From Mangifera indica (taxonomy: Eukaryota > Streptophyta > Magnoliopsida > Sapindales > Anacardiaceae), in contig NC_058145.1 of the NCBI RefSeq assembly GCF_011075055.1, positions 4,435,228 to 4,499,227 of the forward strand: a stretch of 64,000 bases of DNA, given 5' to 3'. The notes below the pieces were generated by a model. The model worked only from the letters and a program-made list of their open reading frames with translations. It had not been told where the DNA came from and searched no databases. Below are positions 17,733-31,985 of the stretch, piece after piece. Each line of letters starts with the position of its first letter. Position 1 is the first letter of the stretch. The position numbers and the translations under genes were made by a program.

Positions 17733-19915
17733 CACGTATTATTATATAATTAGTATTATTTTATTTTAATTTAAAATAATTTAATTATATTAAAAAATAT
17801 AAATTAATATATTTTTTATCTATACTCATTCTATTGGGATCCATTTTTATCTCGCTCAAACACAACCCATCTACCCTACCCGTTTGTAGGATCTACTAAA
17901 TACTGCGGCTGAGTTTAAGTGGCAGGAAATGTTTTATAATTATGATAAGGGACATTTCTGTGATGAAAGAAAAGGAAAACTAGACTAAAAGGGCATGGTG
18001 TGTCTCCTTCCAAGTTTCAGGTCCACACAAAGCATCGCCATCTGTTAGGTGACCGGTCAAACTCGACGATTTTGACTTGAAATTAATGATTAACTTACAT
18101 TTATGCTTTAAAATAAAGAAATACAGTGGAGATTATTATACATTTTTTAATTGAGATGCCGAAATTGTGATATTTCTTTCGATCTTAGAGTTTTAAAATG
18201 TTAATTATGGTATTAAAATAGAATAATTAAAAGCAACAAGGATAAGTAAATATTTTAATATCAATAACACAAATATTACGTGTATCCAATTTGGCATTCT
18301 GGGTTATTATGAATTATTAATGTATAGGCAATTTTAAGAATTGAGAGAAAGATATGTGGTCAAATTTGGCATGCACAGGATCTCTTGCTAGACCCACCCT
18401 GAGCGCTGCCTAATGAGAGGAACATCTTCTTCGACACAACCCTATACCCATAACAAAATAATTTTTTAAATGTATTAATTAATTAGTATTGGTTACAGAT
18501 CCACTCATGATGGGTCAATCCGATTCAGTTTATTTTATTTAACTACTAAAGGTAGTTATGAGAGAAGAAGTTAGAAAACAGTTAGACACATATATTATCC
18601 AAACTGTCTCCCCAAAAATGATGAGATTATGTTAATATGTTTTTATCAGATAAAAAGGCAATACTTTTTCTTCTCTTGCAAAACCAAAAAGCACAAATCC
18701 TATCTCCCAAAATAGACATATAGTACGTGAGACAAATTAGGTCGTAAAAATCAATTAACGTTAATATCTCGCACCGTATTCAAATACACTTCATCAGAAT
18801 TAAATATGAGTACGCAAATTTACTATTCACTATAATTCACATAATGTTAATTTTTGACATGATTATTCCTAACAATTAGTTTTGAATAATTTATGGATAT
18901 AAATAAATAGATAATATTTATAAAATAAATTATGGATGCAAGAGTTGACGAAGCAAGACAAAGCAAATGTTTCTAGAAATGAATATTTGATTAGAAATCA
19001 AATGTTGAATGGCTCTTAACTTGTTCTAGCAGACTTGATCGTAATTGAATAATATTCCCTAGATTTAAACAAGTGGAGAACCATCTCTTCCAATGTAAAG
19101 ATAATCAAATCAAAAGTCAACAAATAATGTGAATATTACCCAACTTGAAAATGACAGACATAAATAAATCAGATGGATTCATGGAATCATTTACTTCGTT
19201 TTTAATATTACATACATGTATGCAGATGAAGTAGAACCTCACGTGAATCACACCGAGGACTCTTGGCCTTTCTTGTTGAATTGAACTTTTGAAATATGGG
19301 TGAATGCCTATCCAATTTAGGATTATGTTTTCCAGTGAAGATTCAATGATATACATGATGTATTAACCTGACAAATTTCTATCAGGATATGTTTGACCAA
19401 AGAATCACCTTATCTATAAAATTAATTTCAAGTACAAGACAAAATAATTTTACATGAAATAGGAGTGGCCAAAAAAAAAAAAAAAGTTGAATTAATATAG
19501 GTATACATATACTTGATGGTAATATAAAGAAAGCTATGTTCTTGTTTATATACTTTCTTTTGGATTTATTATGCTAATTGGAAGCACAATTCAATAATCT
19601 ATTATTCAATCATTTTCAGACATTCAGACTAGTGATTGTCTAAAAGCCCGCAAAAATCTTCAGCAGCCCTTATCCTTTTCACCACTATTGGCCACTCTGT
19701 ATCTTTCAACAGAGTTTGAACTTCATACAATACAACCAGTATTTGAGGAAGCAAAGCTTGATTATCTCAAGAACTTCTAAAAAGTCCAAATATATATAAC
19801 TGCTATGTGTTTGAACGACCCAAGATGAATCTAATTGAACAAGTATTATGCATTCACTTTTGCAACGAAAGAGGGCTTGGTTGATGGATATCTGCAATAT
19901 AAGATCTAGAATAGT

Positions 19916-22879
19916 TTACCTCCCCTTTTTTGAAAATTTTGGATTTTTGCACATTCTGATGCTTGAGGGGGTGACCTCCACAAGTTCATCTTCTTGAATG
20001 TACTCAATGCAGTCATCCAAACTATAACTCAATGGTGCATCAAGAACCACTGTGGACAGAAGAAATTTCTCAATTAATAACAACAAGAAGCCAACCTAAC
20101 ATCTCTAGAAACAAAAAGAAAAAATAAACAAAAAAAAATTGTGTGCATGCAGATACAGCATAATATATCTAATAAGAGCTGCTCCTGGTAGAATTCTTCA
20201 CCAAGTCCTCTGTTATGGTAACATACACTTGGTTAATGATTTAATAGTTCTTTTCTTGTTTCTTACAAATGAAGAACTGGAGGATCAGCCTAACTAGTTT
20301 TCAACATATGTATGAAGAATATACTCCATGAAAATTTTATAAAGACAGCATACACAATCTCTGGTAATAGTTGAAAAGAAAAATTTTATGACACTTAATG
20401 GCTATCAACAGGTAAATTACAAGAGATCAGAACAACGCAATTCTAACGTTTCGTTTTTACTAGTCAATGGAAATTCTCGTTGCCAATTAAAAATTTAATC
20501 CTTTAATTTGCCGAACATAAATGATGTAGCAGCTTCCTTTGACATGCTTTAGAATGCAAATCAGTGCAAACGAAAAATGATTTAAACAGCAAAAAAGCTA
20601 TAATCAGATCCAGCCTACTCTCATTTTCTTCTTAGAAAGCAAAATTATTCAAAAGTAAGGTTCCATCAAAACTAGAATTTGCTCAAACCTTGCTTTTGCA
20701 TTATAGAATGGTAAACATGTAAGATGATAATTACCTGTCTGTTCTTTGTTGGAGCGTATATTTGTGGCTGCTTTTTTCTTACATACATTAAGGGATAAGT
20801 CACCAGGCCGCTGATGGATGCCTACTATTTGACCCTTGTAAACTTCTACTCCAGGACCAATAAACATCTGCCCCCTTTCCTGTGAGCTAGAGAGAGCATA
20901 GGAAGTACTCGTTCCATCCTCAAAGGCAACCTGAAATCCAGTCCAGTGATTCAATTTGGTATCATTGACAGAGGCAGAGGCTCATTACCTTCTCAAAAGA
21001 ATATATCCACCAAAAATTATGAGGCATGATTTTTTTTCTTAACAAATAGCTCCCACACAGTATTATAATATTGTCTATTTTAGGCTTAGTTCACATGATT
21101 TTGTTTAAATATGACATAGAATTTCCAAGATAGATCAGATCAAGGTAGATTTAGGATCCCACTTGGTATGATATTTTCTATTTTGGAACTAGTTCGTATG
21201 GTTTCGAAGGACTTTACACACCTGAGGCATAATATTGAGAGGCCTAGATGGATGAGGTCAGGGCCCAGAATCCCACATTACCGATCAAGGAGGATCACCA
21301 AAACAAAAATTGATAAATTGAAATGAATCATCTTCTCTGGTACGAGAATTTTTTAGTAACTCCAAAAGCAAAATAATGCTGGTAGACCCCAAGCAATACA
21401 ATGACTAACTCCCACAAGGTATGATACTATTTGCTTTGGACCTTATCCATTTGGGCTGATCAATCATGCCATATTTCCCTAAGAGACCTCATGCAAAAAC
21501 ATTTTACCACACAAAAATAATAAAGTCATCTATCTATCTATCAATTAAATTTATCAATCATGCTACAATTAAGTTTTATATTATAAACTTATAAAGCATG
21601 AAACTTGTTACTATTTAATGCAATTTGGGTTTCAAAATGTTGAGTGGTAAGCCCATTATGATTAAAGCTAAACATTACAAATCCTATGTTTTATAACCTA
21701 TCTTTGAAAACCAAATATTGCCTGGTTGGTAAGCTCAAGTTGTACAGAAATACTTTTGATTATTTGTACGTTGACAAAATGTTGTTTCATAATGTCATGT
21801 GGGTTATTTTAAAAGCAAAATCATACAAACTATACTTGAAATGGACAATATCAGATTATGTGGATGCATAGAATTCTCAGGATTGAAGTAGTTCTAATAC
21901 GAAATCTATCCCTTTATAATAACACACACAGTAAAGTGGGAGTCAAACTCAAAATATAGGACCACTATCCCCTTAAAATGCCACATGGATTAATGTGGAA
22001 ACTAAGTTCAAATTGTTGGGTTCTCTGGCCAGCACCATAATGTAGGTCTGATACAATATGTAAAGACCTAGTCTCTCATAAAATGATATCGTATGCTTAG
22101 GACTTAGACTACATTTTTCTTTCAAAATAACCCAAAAAGTCTCCTACTAATGAGTGAATATCCGATAATACATACAACTCTCTCTAACAAAGTGATATGA
22201 GATTCTGAACCCACTCTCACTTATTTATCTTGTTACTCTATGTTATACCCTTAGATCCTCAAGAGTCTAGGGTCTTGGGTGTTGAATTTTTAATTGAGAA
22301 CTATGTTAGAATCTCAAGTGCAAGGTATGAGACTTGGATCCCACATTGAAAAGTATGGACAACTAGTGTGGAGTTTATATGACCTTGGGTTCTTCCATCT
22401 CAATAGCTAGCTTTTGAGGTGTGATTCTCTTAAGGTTCGTATCATTTGGTATCAGAGTCATCACTATGTCTCCCAGTTGTAATCGTGCAGCGTGGGTGGG
22501 ACATTGGCATCGCAGTGTTCGCCTAGGGCTAGCAGGGAGCTAGCGCACAACTAGCCTGCGTGGGCGCCGGGGCTGCGGAGCGTGGTGGTATGTTAGGATC
22601 CCAAGTGCAAGGTATGAGACTTGGATCCCACATTGAAAAGTATGGGCAACTAGTGTAGGGTTTATATGGCCTTGGGCTCTTCCATCTCAATAGCTAGCTT
22701 TTGTAGTATGGTTCTCCTAAGGTTCGTATCAAACTGTAACCTATTTGGATGGTTATAAAGCCCCTAGGAGTTCAGTTGGTGGTTTACCAACCACCGTTGT
22801 TGGCTGGCCATCCCAGTTTGATCTGCCTAGGGGTAGGATAGGGGTAAAACCTATTTAGGCAATGACCCATCCTCTATCC

Positions 22880-22910
<31 letters not shown>

Positions 22911-25900
22911 TTGGATGGTTATAATGTACTGAAAAACTTGGTAATATTTCTTTAAAAATGATGTAATAGCTATTTTTCTGTAGTGTTTAGAGGCAGCATC
23001 TGCACCATTATTGACCACATACATTCAAATGAGGTTAAAACATCACAGAGAAATTAGAAATTACCAATGAACCTAGATCCCTTGTACTAATTTCACCAGC
23101 CCAAGGTCCATAGCTATCAAACAGTGTATTGAGAATTGCTGTGCCACGGGATGCTGTCAATATTGCATTTCGCAGTCCAAGAAGGCCACGGGTTGGAATC
23201 TTATATTTAAAGAGAGTTGTTCCCTCCGACCTGGTGAAAAAATAAATTCTCACTATCACATTATTGTCACATAAACAAGTTGCCAAAAAAAAAAAAAAAG
23301 GAAGAATGGCCATTAATCATACTGCACAAATATAAATAAACCAAGGCGATAAATTCAGAAAACTATATACCACAGTCCTATGGAAGCATACAGAACAGGG
23401 TGTGAGACCATAATTATACAAAAACCGAAAGAATTTCACCAGTAATCATAGTTTAATTTATGCAGTAGCACCTTGCAAATACTATTTGTCTTGTATACAT
23501 TGGTATACACTGTCTACTATAGTTGACAAGCGGATACTAAATGGCCTTTTCCCTTACCCATCACAAATAGGCAAAAGAACAGGCAAAGGCTGAAACAGTG
23601 TAAATGTCAGCTAAAATCCAAAAGAAAATCTCTGTTACCAAGAGAAATAGTTTGTCAAAGAATTTAGCCTTAATATTCTAAAGAAAAGGGTTGCAAAGAT
23701 ATCTGTCTACAGGGAGTCTTTATAATGTGGTGGTTTTTCCATTACTAACACATGGTTAAAGAGTATGCATGCAAGTATGTATTTATGCATACATGTAACT
23801 AAATAAGAACTCATGCACATGAAAATAAATGCGCATTTGCAAGCGCAGGTTAGTCACATATCTTAAATTTTATATAAATAGTCAATCTCAATCACAAAGT
23901 TTTTAAATTCGGACTTCATTAACAGGCAATAACTAACACTAAAAACCAAAAAAATTAAAAAAAAGTCAGAATCTTTGAAACAGTGAAACTGTCTTTTAGT
24001 ATTTATTATATATACATAACATATAAGTATGTACATATATATACATACATATATGTATATATGTGTGTGCGTGTGTGTATAAATCTATGATAAAATAGAA
24101 GAAGTACAACGAAGAACTATGTACCCAACTCCCTCCATATCAAACATCTGCCCACGTCTTTTGCCAAGAAGTTCAACTACTGAACCCATGTGTTCTTCTG
24201 GTACCTCCACAGTGGCAATCTACAGATGAACATCTTGTCAGAAAGAAGTAACTTAACATGAGTTGATAACATGGTTTTTTTTATTAACAAGAAGGTATTT
24301 CTCACTATAAATCATTAGGCAAATTCTTATCATAATTATGCCAAATCATGGCTTAACGCTATTTAAACACTGCCTTATCTGACTTTTTATTTTATTTTTT
24401 TGTCTTTTTGAACATCACCACACACTGTGTTGCCTTCATTGTCTTCATCCATGTGCACACTATTGACATTATTTTTACATTTTAAACATAAAGTTGATTT
24501 GTTCTCAGCCACTGAATATACACAATGGCCTAGAACATCAAGTCCATATTTTGTTAAAGCAAGACTCTAATGACTCCTAAAAGCTTAAATAGATATGTAA
24601 CCATTGTATGAGTTTGAATCCTCCATGTATAATGCGCTTGCATTTGGTTTAGGGCATTTGTTACTTGTTCCAGTTATAATGACCAAAGCAACAAAAATAA
24701 TGCTTAACCCTAAGGGCATGTGGATCGAACAAAACTACAAACACAACTGCTTATACAAGCTTAATCATAAGTACAAATTATTAAAAACTAGTTAGTACAA
24801 TAAAGGGTTTCAAGCACAAGACCATTTAGTTGAGTTCACTCTGACACCACATTAGGAAACCACTTGAGTCACTTGACTCAAAAGTTTTAAACTGATTAAG
24901 CAGGACACAACAATAGTACTTAAGATCAATCAAATATAAATTCTAAACCATTCATTTTGTTTAATTAATGATATTTTAACTTCAAAGTCATCAATACAAT
25001 TCTTTATACTTGAACTATACAGATGAATGGTTAGAATTTTTTGTGTCACTCAAAGTCAATTTGAAGTTAAAAGACCTTGACCCCAAATATATAGCGGTAG
25101 GATTTTTAACTTCAAATTTTTATCATCTAACATTAAAATGGACACATGCACATAGAAAAATGCTTTCTAATTAAAAAGAATATCATGACATACTTAGACC
25201 TACGTCAAATATAAAGACTTAGTTAAGAAAATCACCTCATATGGTTCCATCAATTTGTCATCCACCTTTTTGTTAATGACTTTTGGTGGTCCCACCATGA
25301 ATTCATATCCTTCTCTTCGCCTAAAACACATGATCATTTTAGAGTTTGCATGCTGAAAAGATGAAAGAGCACCAAATTACCTTGCACTTACATATTTTCT
25401 ATGAGTATAGTTATATGCAAAGTACCGCGCCCACTAACAATAAATGTATCAGCAGTTTCACCATCTTCGACCCTCATAGCCAAATTGCGCTCAAGCTCAC
25501 GGTAAAGCCGATCTCGTAATTTCCTACTAGTGACATACTTTCCCTGAAAAGAAGCAATATGAATTACTTGTGACCATTAAGGCAACACCAAGCAAAGATC
25601 TGTTTTGAGCACAAGGGCACACAGCTAAACATTGCTAAGTGTGTATTAGCACCGAAGCAAAATATAAAACATATGTGTAGCAAAGTGCTTACAAAGAGCG
25701 TCTTTATATTTACAGTTTAATTTAAAAAAAAAAAAAAAAACTTGAAAACTACAGCATACAAGTAAAAAAGAAACAAAGGTGGACATGGTGTCTACAATGA
25801 TACATAACCATCCCTAATATACAGATTTCTCTAACTTTTTGTGCACATATGAAAAATATACATATTTCCCTCTCTCTGTATCCAAGCAAAGAGAAAATTC

Positions 25901-28900
25901 TCAAACTCTGCTCACAAGAACACTAAAAATATTTTGAACAAACCTTTAGAATTGCATGTAATAATCCCAATATGATCTGGTACTTCTAAAAGTCATGCAC
26001 ACTTTCATCTCTTGCTTGCCTAGAAATACGCCTTAAAGCAAAACTCCACAGGATAAAAAAATAAAGTCTATGCAGGGAAAGCAATGACACAATTGCAGAA
26101 TATTCTTTTATAGACATACCTCACGACCAACAAATGGTGAAGTATTTATAGAGAAAGCCATTTTGACAGTTGGTTCTTCCACTTTAATTGTAGGTAGCGG
26201 TTTTCCAGATACTTTATCAGCAATTGTCTCCCCAATCTGATCAAAGAGAAAGAAAGTATTAAGTCATAAAATGTTCCCCTAAAGAAGTCCTACAATGAAG
26301 CTTTTAATACCTTGCATTTATCTGAATAAAAAAAATGAAAAAAAGAGAATAACCCCAAGACCATGCAAAATTGATGAACTCTTACCTGAATATCATCAAT
26401 TCCACAAACAGCACATATATCGCCAGCTTCCACAGTTGCAGCAGGAACTCTGCTGAATTTTTCGTAGACAAAAAGTTCACTAACTCTTGAAAATCTACAT
26501 GATTCTTCTGATGTGCATACCTTAGGAGCAAATAAAAATCAAAATATTAGAAATATGCAAGAAAAACAAAGTGTGAGTGACAGAGAGTGATGGCCCTGCA
26601 TAAAAAACCAATAATAGATTTCCAATCTAAGTTTGAAAAAATGGATTTCTTTATAAGACAAATAGATTGGGAAAAAAAAAAAAAGATCAAGCCACCAAAG
26701 CACTAGTGTAAATTATCAAATAGATAAATCACAATCATCTGGCACAATGATTTTTGTTCATATGGAGCAGCCTCCAGATTCAAAGAAACTCACCCTCACT
26801 TCCATTCCTTTCTGCAGAACTCCAGCATGTAACCGTCCAATAGCTATCCGTCCTTTATGTTCATCATATTCAATATTTGTAGCCTAAGACAATTATAGTA
26901 AAGAAAATTACAAAATAATCCAAGAAGAGTCAAGACAAAATCTGAAGTGACTTTTAACTTGAAATTACACCAAAGGAAACCCGTGACCTATAATACAAAA
27001 TACAGATCAGAGGAACCTAACCATCTCAAAGTTTCAATTTCCTTGCAGAGGCTATTTCAGATCCTTCTATAGAATTCAATGTACCAAATTTTCTGGATAG
27101 GAGTTCTGTTTGAGATTCATCTCATTTCTCTTGCTATTAAATCTATTTCTCTTGGTCAGTTATTACATAAAACAAGTGATTTATTTTTCATTTTCCCCAA
27201 CAAAACTTTTTTATGCCAATAAAGAATGAACAATAGTCATTTAACCATATGTTAGGTACATTGCCCTATTTTTGTGAATTTGATCAGCTAAATCAGAGAC
27301 CATATTACTCTTATGAAGCCAGAAAGAAGGCCGAATTCACTTAGTACACTTTTTCCTTTCTACTAATTAGTCCTTCAGATTTCACTCACACAATTCAAAT
27401 TGATCAAGTCTTTCCAAAAGCTCACATCTTGTTAGAGAAATCTGGTTTGCATAAAGTTTATTGCACATGAAACTTATATATGTTCAGAAATATATCAACA
27501 GTTAGAAAGCTTCTAACCCTAACAGATTTTGGGACACCATGTCGCATTAATCAGAAGAGAATATGATTAACAAGGCAGCAGCCATAAAAGATATTTAGAA
27601 AATGTTAGAATAACTATATAAGAACAACCACTAACCAGCATCTGTAGTGCTCCATCTTTCTCAATACGTGGGCCAGGTATGCATCTGATTATAGACTCAA
27701 AAAGTGGCCCAAGATCTTCTGCCAAATTGTCAGGAGAAAGTCCTGCCTTCCCTTGGATTCCACTTGCATATATTGCTTGAAAATCACACTGCATGTAACA
27801 ATTACTTTTTAATGAGATTAGACTTTTGAGGCCATTCGTTGATGAGTGTGATTATCTGGAAAACTTCAGATGCATGGAACAGTTTATTTGACCCAATCAT
27901 GTCCACAATATCAACAGATCATCTTGATGTCCTGAATTCACAAAAACGATACCTGTTCATCCGTTGCATTTAGTTCAATAAATAGTTCAAAAGTGGAATT
28001 GATAACATAATCAACACGAGCAGAAGGTCTATCTATCTTGTTGACAACCACTACAACAGCATGACCAAACTCCAGAGCCTTCTTTAAAACAAATCTTGTC
28101 TGTGGCATTGGACCCTCAACAGAATCCACCTACAATGAAAAAAGGCTCTGTCAATTTACCATTAAGATAACTCCAGTAAATAAGAAGACTAAGCTATGCT
28201 CTTATACTAGTAAGACAACCCCATGACATAAGGGAGAAATAGATGCCTAAAAGAGAAGCCTGAATACAAATTTTATAAACTTTTAAACAATAAATCCACA
28301 AAATTACAAGGCCCTGTTTAGGGCTTAAGTATTTCTAGACTCTAACAATAAGAAACAGTTAAAGAGATAAGCAGGCCAGGAAGAAAGAACTTTATATAAC
28401 ACTGAGTTGCCTAAGCATAAAATTTTGAAATATTATGGATTTACAATTCCTTCAAGACCAGATGCAGATAAACTATGGAAAGAGAAAATGGTTGTGGAAG
28501 ATAATAGAAGCATTTATATCAATATAGAAATGACAGCACATTATTACCCCTTTCATCTGTAAAAGATAGAGTTATATGAGGAAGAAGAAAAGGAAAAAAT
28601 AAAAAAATCAAATCAATACTCAAACATAAATCTTAAAATAAATCAATTTAGTAATCGACACACTGATTTTTGTCTTAAAGTTTTCATGAATATACTTGAG
28701 TGAAGTTTTTAACTGTTGAGGTCCAAATTCAACAGAGTTTGGACTGTACAGCTTAGCAATGTATGGAATATAGCTTTTGTTTCAAGCATTGGTTCTGTTC
28801 ACATTTGTGATGATATTTGCATGTTCATAGACAATAAACAAAGTTTAGATGCATTCACGTCCTTCAAACACTGGTGTATTTAAAAGTGTGAGATGCAAAA

Positions 28901-30819
28901 GGTAACTAATGCTAGGAGAACCTTTTTTGCATTATTTATTTATTTATCGCTCTCTTTTGCTCACTTGGATCACACATTAGCATCCAGATAAAAGAAGGCA
29001 CAAAATAGTACCACTAGAAGAACTCCTTCCACCATATTGAGAATGCGTTCCACTTCACCACCAAAGTCTGAGTGGCCTGGTGTATCTATTATATTGATTT
29101 TTGTGTCCTTGTAAGTAATAGATGTATTTTTGCTTAGAATTGTAATGCCCCTTTCACGCTCAAGATCATTTGAGTCCATAATCCTTTCCTGTACAAATTG
29201 GTTATCCCGAAAAACCTGCAAAAGAGAACAAGTATTCGAAATATTCACCATTTTATTCATATCATTGCCATAGGGGGGAGGGGTGATGAGGTTTAAGATT
29301 AATATAGACTTACTGGTGAACTTCCTGGAAGTCTCAAGTGGCTAAAATTTATAAGTTATCGCCTATTTGGTTTCTGATTAATATAAAGCTAATTTGGATG
29401 TCTGAATTTTTTATCTTAAATTGTTTACAAAAAACCTCTGACTCTGCTCTCCTGTATCTTCCTGCTGAATAAATATTTCATGACACCATTTTCATCTATT
29501 TTTCCAAAAAAAGCCAGCATCTGAAGATGCTAACATCATGTTGGGAACTAAGAAATCAGGGTCTGGAGTGAACGGTATAACTAATCACTGTTCTTAACAT
29601 GAAACTAAATGCTGCTTTTTTCCATTTCAAGGAGAAAAAAAAAATGACCTTTTGCTATTAAATTGCATTTGCTCATGAATGAGCTCCAATGTTAGAGTAA
29701 ACTCGCATTACTTTGTTAAGGGCAAAAGCAAAACATTCAGCACAAAGAAAACACAATGTGCAAGCTATAACTAGAGTTTGTTAGGTAAATCATTTTTAGA
29801 TTGTTTACTGTGTTCATTTTCAAAATAAAAAAGTACAGAATATATTTTATTTGCTTACGGAAGAAACCTTTTGAACATGAGTCTGTAAGGCATTACCTTA
29901 GATTGTTTCAACATTGCATCAACCAAAGTTGTCTTTCCATGATCAACATGAGCTATAATTGCTATGTTCCGTAAATCATTTCTTCTCATCAACTGGCTCT
30001 TCTTCTCTACATCAGAGTAGCACAATCACACAGAATCATGTTTTACAATAGAAAAGGTGAAATTTGCATGAAATGCTTTGTTAATAATTTTATTCATATA
30101 AGTCATTTTCAGGAAAAGAGAGAAAATTCGTACAAAAACTTGTGACATTGTAGTGTGTTCATTAATATGAAGGTTCCCAAAAAAATTATAACATGGTTTG
30201 GATAATTACTAACTATCACACTTAGGTGAAACTTGAAGTTCTTTGAGTTAAAGCGCTAAAAATGCTTTGTGAAGAAGCACTCATGAAACTGTAAGTGTCA
30301 ATTCAAAATTGAAACTGAAGTGCTTTTACTATTTGATAACGTTTTCACTAGTGCCAAAAGAATCAAAACTGCTCCCAATTCCACTACCGTATGAATTCTA
30401 AAAAATATTGTACATCGGATAAAACATTAATCACAAAATCATTCAACAAAACAAATTATTCATAAAATGAATTAACTACAAACACTCCATGAACATAAAC
30501 AATTCAGGAAAGCAATGAAAATTAAATTAAAAATAGCAGCAAAAAGACAGACATTAAATTTAATAAACCAGCTAAAACAGATAAATCTGGAAAGTGAACT
30601 ACCAGTGGCGGCTTCGGTAGCTTCAGAAATGGAGCATCTGATTGGTCTAATACAGTGAGTAGTCGTAGTTGCAGAACGAAATTTGAGATAGGTGATTGGG
30701 AAAGGAGATAAGTTGAAACCGAGTCCGAGACGATGTTTAGTTAACAAAGGAGAGGAATGAGTCCTCCGAGGGTTAAGAATAGAGAAGGAAGAGTTGTGAA
30801 AGCTAATTGCCGTCTCCAT
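19916..30819 (-). CDS. SVR3: Chloroplast TypA/BipA translational GTPase (SVR3-like), 14 exons
   Basis: Ribosome-binding GTPase of the EF-G-like TypA/BipA family. Plant SVR3 supports chloroplast rRNA maturation and translation. Exons in order: 30819-30603, 30006-29897, 29215-29012, 28129-27953, 27788-27636, 26883-26794, 26520-26386, 26236-26120, 25543-25392, 25320-25236, 24219-24125, 23230-23065, 20930-20735, 20049-19916. They total 2031 bp and 676 residues. Every junction is GT-AG and the phases close. Residues 1 to about 60 are Ser/Thr/Arg-rich and look like a transit peptide. GTPase motifs are AHVDHGKT (91-98), RGITI (131-135), DTPGH (153-157), NKID (207-210) and a YASG (243-246) G5 region. 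The C-terminal TypA domains follow, with [16 protein letters not shown] and GERGQMF-like blocks. Intron 12 (20931-23064) is the longest and holds a TRIM and a SINE. The gene symbol is by family resemblance. Confidence 0.95.
22304..22731 (+). mobile_element. TRIM (miniature LTR retrotransposon without genes)
   Basis: Two direct terminal repeats of exactly 141 bp, 22304-22444 and 22591-22731, start TGTTAG and end CGTATCA, and differ at about a dozen positions by eye. Directly after the first repeat lies TTTGGTATCAGAGTC (22445-22459), a near-perfect primer-binding site for initiator methionine tRNA. The 146-bp interior is much more GC-rich than the intron and encodes nothing. The flanks AACTA (22299-22303) and AACTG (22732-22736) fit a 5-bp target duplication with one later change. 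It depends on an autonomous LTR element for movement. It sits in TypA intron 12, on the strand opposite to the gene. Confidence 0.9.
22759..22910 (+). mobile_element. SINE with tRNA-like head and A-rich tail
   Basis: A 14-bp perfect target duplication, TTGGATGGTTATAA, lies at 22745-22758 and 22911-22924 and frames a 152-bp insertion. The body begins GCCCCTAGGAGTTCAGTTGG, resembling a tRNA-derived box A region. It contains AGTTTGATCTGC as a weak box B, and ends in CTATCCTT, an A run and a TA run. These are the marks of target-primed retroposition by LINE machinery. It lies 27 bp after the TRIM in the same intron. Confidence 0.9.
24007..24080. repeat. TA/TG-rich imperfect microsatellite in TypA intron 11
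   Basis: A mix of TATACATA and GTGTGTGCGTGTGTG units, 45 bp beyond the splice donor of TypA exon 11 (24125). Confidence 0.8.
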
Positions 30820-30970
30820 TTCTGCTCTGCAAGTGTAAGTTCAACTCTCACAAGGTGAGAGGGCGAGCTTCAGATAAAAAGAAACGGAGGATTTGACAAG
30901 TGAGGCTGTTATTGAGAGTAACGAACATGTCATATATACATATACATGGACAGAGAGAGAGAGAGAGATA
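30820..30970 (-). promoter_or_regulatory. TypA upstream region with GA/CT repeat
   Basis: Immediately upstream of the TypA start codon (30819). A run of GA on the plus strand (CT on the gene strand) at about 30951-30967 lies some 135 bp from the start codon. CT-rich tracts are common near plant transcription starts. A TATACATATACAT stretch lies just gene-proximal of it. The exact transcription start cannot be read from sequence. Confidence 0.45.
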
Positions 30971-31946
30971 AAGGCCTGGACTTACTCCCAATCAAGATTT
31001 CATACGTTTCCAAACTCATATTTGTGAGGCTTAACAGATCCAGATTTTATCATATTTGTGAGGTTTAATATTTATACAAATATTAACCTAAAACTTAATT
31101 TAATTTATTAAATTATGTATATTATATAAAAGAAGTATTTTGATATTTGATAATATATTAAGATGTTAAAAAAATATGATACAATTTTCTCCCTCTCTCG
31201 GGGTTTCCAGTAAACCCCTTGATGTAATTATTATTTAAAAAATTGCATTTGCCTCCCTCTCCCATCACATTGATTCAACCCAAGAGATATTTCTCAAACC
31301 CGAGATTCCCCATGTTGAATATTTCTCCCCTGAGGTGACGTTCCGATTTCAAAACCATACAATTATTTTAAACCAAAATCTTATTTTTTGACTACCATTT
31401 TAACAATAAACGATTCTATATCAACTAAAATATAATAGTTTTAAACTAATTCATCCAAGATAAACAAAAATTAAGCATAAAATAATTCTTCAAAATCAAA
31501 AACCTTAAACTAAAAATGCTCAAAATCTTTAATTAATTAGTAAAATTTTAAACATTAAAATGATTCAAACAAAATAAGAGAAAATATACTAACTTTCATT
31601 GTTATTTTTGTTGTCGGAAAGCTACAGATAAAAGGGGGATTTTTGGATAATTTTGTTTAAACCCTTAATGTTGAGGACAATAATATGTATTTGGGGCTGT
31701 TGCTTTTTTTAATTAAACTTGTATTAAAAGGATAAAAAAAATACATACGCCAAAAATTGGGCCGAAACCTAAACAAAACAACTCCACGGCATCCTAATTT
31801 ATGTATGAGGGTGCTGTTTGGTTGTGCCACTCTTTCAGCTGCGAAGGCTCCAGATTTTCCACATCCTCGGGTGGGATGGATAATTTTTTTTACTAAGCAT
31901 AATAAATTATCGTAAAAATATATAAATTAAAAAATTATTATGCATA

Positions 31947-31947
31947 A

Positions 31948-31983
<36 letters not shown>
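31947..31983. repeat. ATT microsatellite
   Basis: About 12 ATT units in AT-rich DNA. Confidence 0.95.

Positions 31984-31985
<2 letters not shown>

Larger units (their letters stand above)
16061..19915. other. Intergenic region between the CDPK and TypA genes
   Basis: This 3.9-kb AT-rich interval lies upstream of the CDPK gene and downstream of the TypA stop codon. It should hold the distal CDPK promoter and the TypA 3' untranslated region. Microsatellites occur at 16313-16351 (AAT), 17431-17456 (AAT) and 17709-17732 (TA). The reading frames at 16729-16929 and 19117-19356 have no recognisable domain and low-complexity composition, and I do not call them genes. Confidence 0.5.
20931..23064 (-). 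other. TypA intron 12, enlarged by transposable elements
   Basis: This 2.13-kb intron separates exons 12 and 13 of the TypA gene. It contains a 428-bp TRIM (22304-22731) and a SINE (22759-22910). It also holds older repeat-like stretches at about 21150-21300 and 21410-21500, which share a CCCAC..GGTATGATA pattern and may be LTR debris. Other TypA introns are shorter. The splice signals on both sides remain normal. Confidence 0.8.

Noticed and set aside
22759..22910. tRNA-like sequence considered as a tRNA gene
   Set aside because: There is no cloverleaf or clear anticodon arm. The poly-A tail and 14-bp duplication show that it is a SINE.
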